Source: Marinihelvus sp942491555 (lineage in GTDB: Bacteria > Pseudomonadota > Gammaproteobacteria > Xanthomonadales > SZUA-36). From it: a stretch of DNA of 64,000 nucleotides. The notes under the pieces are model-generated. The model saw nothing but the letters and a program-made list of their open reading frames with translations. It had not been told where the DNA came from and searched no databases. The DNA lies in assembly GCA_942491555.1 (NCBI GenBank), contig CALOBN010000005.1:310001-374000 (forward strand), in the 5' to 3' direction. Positions 59,481 to 64,000 of this stretch are shown piece after piece. A program made the position numbers and the translations under genes. How positions within the stretch are numbered: the stretch's first letter is position 1; the number at the start of each line of letters is the position of its first letter.

Positions 59481-60956
59481 ATGCTTCAGAAAAAACTTCG
59501 CACAAAGAGTTACAGATTGGCTTTTGCAGCCGTCGGCCTGTTTCTGATGGGGCATGCGCCGGGGGCTCTCGCACAGTGCACCACTTCAGCCTGGACAAGC
59601 ACGACCGGGACCGTGACTGCCGTCGGTTCAACGACTGAAAGGACCGAGCTGGAATATGAAGGCAGCTGCGGGCTGTCAGTGACGGCAGCAAATCCGGGCT
59701 ACGTTACCAGTGGCGCACCGAACCAGGACGAGCAAGTCCTCACCCGGTTTTATCTTTTTGCTGATGATCTGACGCTCAATGAAGGTACAGAGGCCATCGT
59801 ATTCCGGGCCCGCGGCAACAGCGCCACCCAGATGGAAGTTGCGATTCAACCCCTTGGAAGCGGGCTTGGCCTGGTGATGAGGGTTCGAAGCGACGGTGGA
59901 CTCATTCCTGTTGGAGAAGTTGCACCACTGCTGCCCACCTGGCAAGCGGTAACCGTTGGCTGGGCCGCAGATGCGGTTGCAGGCACGGCATACCTCAAGC
60001 TTGACGAGGTTGAGATGCTGCGCGAAGAAGGCCTTGGAAACGGTGGCGAGCACATCAACAATCTGGATCTCGGCCTGATTGGCAGTGTGTCCGGCAGTGG
60101 CAAGGTTGTTCTGGACGCCATTGAAGCACGCCGCGCCATGCCAGAGCCTGCCTTGCTGGCGGTCAATGAGCTTTTCAATATTTCCACGCGTTCGTATGTT
60201 GATGAAGGCGTTTCTAATGCAGTTGCCGGCTTCATCATTGATGGTGCGACCAAGAAGTGTGTGATCATTCGCGGTCGTGGCCAGAGTATCAACCTGGAAA
60301 CCACACTAGTGGGTGATCCGCAGATTGTTCTGAATAATGCCGCCACCCAGGCTGAGCTGGATAGCAATAATGACTGGCAAACCCATCCCAATTCTGCCGT
60401 CATTGCAGCGACACGCTTCGCACCGACTGAACCGACAGATGCGGCGATTTATACCTGTCTCGATCCGGGCATCTACACGGTTAATTTGAGTCCTGCTTCG
60501 AACAGCACGCCGGGAATTGGAATTATCGAGGTCCTTGACCTTGACCGGGGCACGCCGTTTTTATTCAACATTTCAACCCGTGCTGAAGTAAGAACTGGAG
60601 ACCAGCTCGCAATTGCAGGCTTTGTGATTGAGGGCGATTTGCCAAAGACGCTGCTGATTCGAGGCCGGGGTCCAAGCGTCCAGCTGCAGGAAACGCTGTT
60701 AGCCGATCCTACGTTAACGTTATTTAACCAATCAGGCGCCGTGCAAGGCAGCAATAACGACTGGCAACAGGCTGCTAACGCGGATGATATCGCAGAGACG
60801 GGCCGCGCCCCGGGCAATCCACTGGAATCAGCAATTTTGGTCACGCTGGATCCCGGACTCTATACGGTTCATCTTCAGCCGAACACCAGCACTGATCCTG
60901 GTATCGGTATTATTGAGGTGCTTGATCTGACCGGTGGATCCATCGAGGATAACTGA
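59481..60956 (+). CDS. Exported protein with two C-terminal repeats
   Basis: This 491-residue secreted protein has a signal peptide (KSYRLAFAAVGLFLMGHAPGAL). After a beta-rich first half, two repeats of about 115-120 residues follow, each beginning FNISTR and containing AGFIIDGATKKCVIIRGRG or AGFVIEGDLPKTLLIRGRG, a central DP.L.L and NNDW, and ending PGIGIIEVLDL. They may be surface or cell-wall modules. The sulfotransferase and DUF1800 genes follow in the same direction. No family is recognised from memory. Confidence 0.8.
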   Translation: MLQKKLRTKSYRLAFAAVGLFLMGHAPGALAQCTTSAWTSTTGTVTAVGSTTERTELEYEGSCGLSVTAANPGYVTSGAPNQDEQVLTRFYLFADDLTLNEGTEAIVFRARGNSATQMEVAIQPLGSGLGLVMRVRSDGGLIPVGEVAPLLPTWQAVTVGWAADAVAGTAYLKLDEVEMLREEGLGNGGEHINNLDLGLIGSVSGSGKVVLDAIEARRAMPEPALLAVNELFNISTRSYVDEGVSNAVAGFIIDGATKKCVIIRGRGQSINLETTLVGDPQIVLNNAATQAELDSNNDWQTHPNSAVIAATRFAPTEPTDAAIYTCLDPGIYTVNLSPASNSTPGIGIIEVLDLDRGTPFLFNISTRAEVRTGDQLAIAGFVIEGDLPKTLLIRGRGPSVQLQETLLADPTLTLFNQSGAVQGSNNDWQQAANADDIAETGRAPGNPLESAILVTLDPGLYTVHLQPNTSTDPGIGIIEVLDLTGGSIEDN

Positions 60957-61002
60957 AGCCTGCTCGATATCCGTTCTGACGGAACTTGTGACAACGACGA
61001 CT

Positions 61003-61031
61003 GCCTGCAACACCCTTCTGGTGTTGCAGGC
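61003..61031 (+). terminator. Hairpin terminator-like element
   Basis: A perfect 12-bp stem (GCCTGCAACACC / GGTGTTGCAGGC) with a CTTCT loop is followed by AGTTTA. The T-run is weak, but the very stable stem 46 bp after the stop of the repeat protein argues for termination. Confidence 0.6.
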
Positions 61032-61192
61032 AGTTTAGTATTCGATGCCTTTGCCCGCTTCTCTGATCACTTCAAGTATTTCGCAATCCTTCCCGGTGCA
61101 GTATCTGTCTGCGGGGAACGCGAGCCAGCCGCACGAGTCTGGTCGCGACATTACAATACGTCCTCACAGCGCTTGCTGAGCAGTATCTGTTC

Positions 61193-62308
61193 ATGAGCCC
61201 AAAGGCGCTGACGGTAGCCGTTGAATGCCGTGATGAAACGACTTACAAGTTTGCCATTGACCCTGAGGTATCTCTGCAGGACGCATACCGTGTGTTGCGG
61301 GTTAGCGGCTGGCTGGCTGATCCACAGGCGAATATTCAAGAAGTATTGCTGGGGCGGGGTGACAGCGTCCTGGAGCGCATTCGCCCAGGTGACACTAAGG
61401 ATGTGACAGGTGAGCGCAGCACCCACTTTAAATTCGCCAGAAAGACCATTTTTGATTTTCGCCACCAGTCGCCGGAAGAAGGAATCTATTGGCTGGCTTG
61501 CTCCCTGCCAGGCGGCAAGGTGAAAAAGTTGGCTGACATGCGCCTGTTATCAAAACCACGCAACGGTGTGTTTTTTATGCATATGGCCAAAACAGGCGGC
61601 TCAAGCGTTAATCACGCCCTGAGTAGCCAGTTCGCCCCCGGATTAAGTCAGACCCACATTGAAAGCACGGTTGAATGGCAGGACAACCCCGCGGCTCTCC
61701 AAAATCACGAGTTCCTCTCCGGCCACCTCAGACTTGACCGCCTCGATCCCAAGCTGAACCTGGAGAACTTTCACCTGGTTACCGTGATCCGGGAGCCCTT
61801 GGATCAGTTGATCTCGCATCTGGCCTGGATCCGCAGACTGGCCGAACCCGGCGAGGTGGAACGCTTTAATGTCCACCCACCCTTAATTCAGGCGTTTGCG
61901 ACAAAGCTTTCCCGTTATGATCTGTCTAATCCGACATCAATAGCGTTTCTCATCCATTCCCTGAACGAGCGCGAGCGCATTCTGGTGGACAACCATCAGG
62001 TGCGGTATTTCGCGCATGTCAGGGGCCGCTGGGTTGGTCCCGATGACGTAAGGGCCGCGTGCCGCGCCGCAGGCCGTTTCCGGCACATTGGCCTGTCCAG
62101 TGATATGAATCAGTTCTTCAGGACGTTGACCATAGATATGCATTGGCCCACGGTTCCTGAAGTGGAGCGATTGAACGTGACGCACGACTTTTTCGGTATG
62201 GATCGAAACAACGCGGATCTTGCCCGGGCGCTGTTTCCGCTGATGCGTTTTGATCAGGATTTGTTTGACTATATTTCGGCGCACAGTGAGTTCGGGACAC
62301 CTTACTGA
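61193..62308 (+). CDS. Sulfotransferase-family protein
   Basis: This 371-residue protein has FMHMAKTGGSSVNHAL (the PAPS 5'-phosphosulfate loop) near residue 130 and LVTVIREPLDQLISHLAWIRR (the 3'-phosphate motif) about 70 residues later, in the usual order. The first 120 residues form a separate domain of unknown role (LTVAVECRDETTYKFAIDP, then YRVLRVSGWLADP). It would transfer sulfate from PAPS to a sugar or other hydroxyl. Gene neighbours suggest an exopolysaccharide or cell-surface product, but that is inference. Confidence 0.82.
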   Translation: MSPKALTVAVECRDETTYKFAIDPEVSLQDAYRVLRVSGWLADPQANIQEVLLGRGDSVLERIRPGDTKDVTGERSTHFKFARKTIFDFRHQSPEEGIYWLACSLPGGKVKKLADMRLLSKPRNGVFFMHMAKTGGSSVNHALSSQFAPGLSQTHIESTVEWQDNPAALQNHEFLSGHLRLDRLDPKLNLENFHLVTVIREPLDQLISHLAWIRRLAEPGEVERFNVHPPLIQAFATKLSRYDLSNPTSIAFLIHSLNERERILVDNHQVRYFAHVRGRWVGPDDVRAACRAAGRFRHIGLSSDMNQFFRTLTIDMHWPTVPEVERLNVTHDFFGMDRNNADLARALFPLMRFDQDLFDYISAHSEFGTPY

Positions 62309-62413
62309 GCTGTAATGCTTAGCCGTAGAACTAAAAAAGCTGGTAACTTACCGGATTTTATGCAGTAATACGTATTCAAAGGAATAAAAAACACGAACCA
62401 AGGATGGTGTGTC

Positions 62414-64000
62414 GTGAAAAAGTTTGCAAATCATTGCCTCGATCGCATGACGTTCGGGGCTACCTCAGAAGACATTCAGGCCTTCAACGCGCTCGGCGGA
62501 AACAACGACGACCGCCTGTCTGCGTACGTTAATCAGCAGCTCGACTGGTCCTCCATCAATGACAGTGCCTTCCAGGCAAGAGTCGCCTCGCTGGATTACC
62601 AGACGCTGGATCTGACCCTGTCGGAGATGTGGCAGATCCACCATGTCGCTGGTGACAACCGCAGCCTTCCCGGTCGCGAAATGGAGCGCTTTTCAGTAGC
62701 ACGGGCACTGCACAGCAAACGACAGCTGCTGGAGTCGCTGACCGACTTCTGGCACAACCACTTTAACGTCTACCTGTACGACTTCTATGTTCAGTCGACC
62801 CTGGTCTCATGGGACCGGGATGTGATCCGGCCACCGGTTGCCGGACACCCGCGCCCGGCCGGTCTTCAGAACGGACACCTGATGGGTAACTTCCGCCAGA
62901 TGCTGGAACTGTCCTCGCAGCACGCCGCAATGCAGCGTTACCTGGATAACTACATCAACCAGGTGGGCGGCCCCAACGAAAACTACGCGCGTGAGGTAAT
63001 GGAGCTTCACACGCTGGGGTCAGAAAACTATTTGCCGCTGGCCGAGCCCAACGATATACCCACGTTCGATACGCCAATGCCCTGGGGGAATAATGGCCAG
63101 GACATCATGGTTACAGTCGCCAGTGCGTACTCAGATAACGACGTTTACTCTGCGATGCGAATGCTCACCGGGTGGAAGATTAAGGACCGTAGTGATCGTG
63201 ACTACGCCGACTACACCGATGATGGGAGTTTCTTCTTCTACGAGCCCTGGCATGACACGTTTGAGAAAACCATCCTGGGCCACCGTTGGGGCAACAATGC
63301 GATCGCACCCAACGACATCAGGGAATTCTTTGATTTACTGGCCTACCACCCCGCCACGGCCCAGCATATTGCAGGAAAATTGTGCCGGCGCTTTATCAGC
63401 TACGACCCGCCCCAGAGCGTGATTGATAACGTCGCAGCGACGTTCTACAACAACCGTTACGCCAGCGACCAACTGGAAAGAACCTATCGAACCCTGCTGA
63501 ACTCCAGTGCCTTTAAAAACCAGGCCAACTGGGGCGTAATTCTGAAAAAGCCGGCCGAGACATTGATCTCAGCCATGCGGGTGGCAAACACCAACTACAT
63601 ACCGGCCATGAGCGACCGGAACTCCAATTCCATTATCAACTTTTACATGGACCGTGCCCGCAACCGGCCGTTTTACTGGCAGTCTCCGGATGGCTATCCG
63701 ATGGAAGAGGAGCATTGGCTTGGCGGCAATGCGCTGATGTACTCCCTGCGCGGTATCGACTTTATTTGTGATCGTGATACTGGTGATCAGGATGAAGCGG
63801 TTGTGCCGCTGGTGCGCGAGACGCAGAACGCCGGGCTACCCAGTCACACGCCTAACAGCCTGGCAGCGTTCTGGCTGGAACGTGTTCTGGGGTATTCGCC
63901 CGACGGCGGCTGGCAGGGGACCAGTGAGCACACTGCGATCAGGACATTCATGCAAAAGAATTACCTGAACGATACGCTCCAGGACCCGGACGAACCCTTT
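62414..64000 (+). CDS. DUF1800 family protein (3' end outside window)
   Basis: The frame is open from GTG at 62414 (after AAGGA) to the right edge, 529 codons, with no stop. The N-terminus FANHCLDRMTFGATSEDIQAF and the later LTDFWHNHFNVYLYDF, ENYAREVMELHTLG and FISYDPPQSV are typical of DUF1800, widely encoded next to DUF1501 genes. It has no obvious signal peptide in the visible part. The function of DUF1800 is not established. The missing C-terminus means length cannot be judged. Confidence 0.85.
   Translation, partial: MKKFANHCLDRMTFGATSEDIQAFNALGGNNDDRLSAYVNQQLDWSSINDSAFQARVASLDYQTLDLTLSEMWQIHHVAGDNRSLPGREMERFSVARALHSKRQLLESLTDFWHNHFNVYLYDFYVQSTLVSWDRDVIRPPVAGHPRPAGLQNGHLMGNFRQMLELSSQHAAMQRYLDNYINQVGGPNENYAREVMELHTLGSENYLPLAEPNDIPTFDTPMPWGNNGQDIMVTVASAYSDNDVYSAMRMLTGWKIKDRSDRDYADYTDDGSFFFYEPWHDTFEKTILGHRWGNNAIAPNDIREFFDLLAYHPATAQHIAGKLCRRFISYDPPQSVIDNVAATFYNNRYASDQLERTYRTLLNSSAFKNQANWGVILKKPAETLISAMRVANTNYIPAMSDRNSNSIINFYMDRARNRPFYWQSPDGYPMEEEHWLGGNALMYSLRGIDFICDRDTGDQDEAVVPLVRETQNAGLPSHTPNSLAAFWLERVLGYSPDGGWQGTSEHTAIRTFMQKNYLNDTLQDPDEPF

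Overview
The window is bacterial chromosomal DNA with high GC content and dense, short-gapped genes. It looks like a gammaproteobacterium. The evidence is a fused aspartokinase-homoserine dehydrogenase followed by thrB and thrC, a GcvR-type double-ACT regulator, Uup, a CarD-like regulator, DUF2959, DUF885 and DUF5117-type secreted proteins, and a XanB2-type chorismate-cleaving enzyme. The last enzyme and the many exported hydrolases point towards the Xanthomonadales/Lysobacterales side, but that placement is inference. No rRNA, tRNA, CRISPR array, prophage or insertion sequence was seen.

Layout. 0-5 kb: thrABC operon ending in a strong intrinsic terminator, followed by one copy of an 84-bp dispersed repeat. 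5-6.4 kb: a DUF456 membrane protein, about 600 bp of non-coding DNA packed with hairpins (a candidate structured RNA on the minus strand), and two very small genes (71 and 24 codons) divergent from an AraC-type regulator. 7.5-16.7 kb: a glycosyltransferase with an unusual N-terminal domain, an M28 peptidase, a large zinc metalloprotease, an MBL-fold hydrolase, DUF427, a CarD-like regulator, the second repeat copy and a cold-shock gene. 17-24.7 kb: gcvR, a set of a membrane-anchored Cys-rich protein, a cupin and an ABC exporter, a sodium:alanine-type symporter, an SDR and an exported esterase.

24.7-41 kb holds an aryl-polyene (xanthomonadin-like) pigment locus. It contains a phosphopantetheinyl transferase, two ketosynthases with complete Cys-His-His triads, a chain-length-factor-like partner, a ketoreductase, two hotdog dehydratases, two acyl carrier proteins, an acyl/aryl-ACP ligase, two acyltransferases, a GT2, an MMPL/RND exporter, a LolA-like protein, a membrane protein, a flavin-dependent halogenase candidate, and XanB2, which would make hydroxybenzoate from chorismate. 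In the inferred scheme XanB2 supplies the aryl starter and the ligase loads it on an ACP. The ketosynthase/reductase/dehydratase cycle then builds the polyene, the halogenase may decorate it, and the acyltransferases plus LolA/MMPL proteins place it in the outer membrane.

41-64 kb: DUF4139 and DUF885 secreted proteins, a DUF2959 lipoprotein, Uup, a DUF305-beta-propeller fusion, a TetR regulator with two matching operators, an EamA transporter, an arsR-arsC-acr3 arsenic operon, a thioesterase, a tandem GT2 glycosyltransferase, an exported repeat protein, a sulfotransferase and a DUF1800 protein cut by the window end.

Points of most interest: the hairpin-rich region at 5.6-6.0 kb; the halogenase-equipped aryl polyene locus; two genes whose best supported start codon is the rare ATT (20907 and 30774); paired TetR operators; and the 84-bp inverted dispersed repeat.
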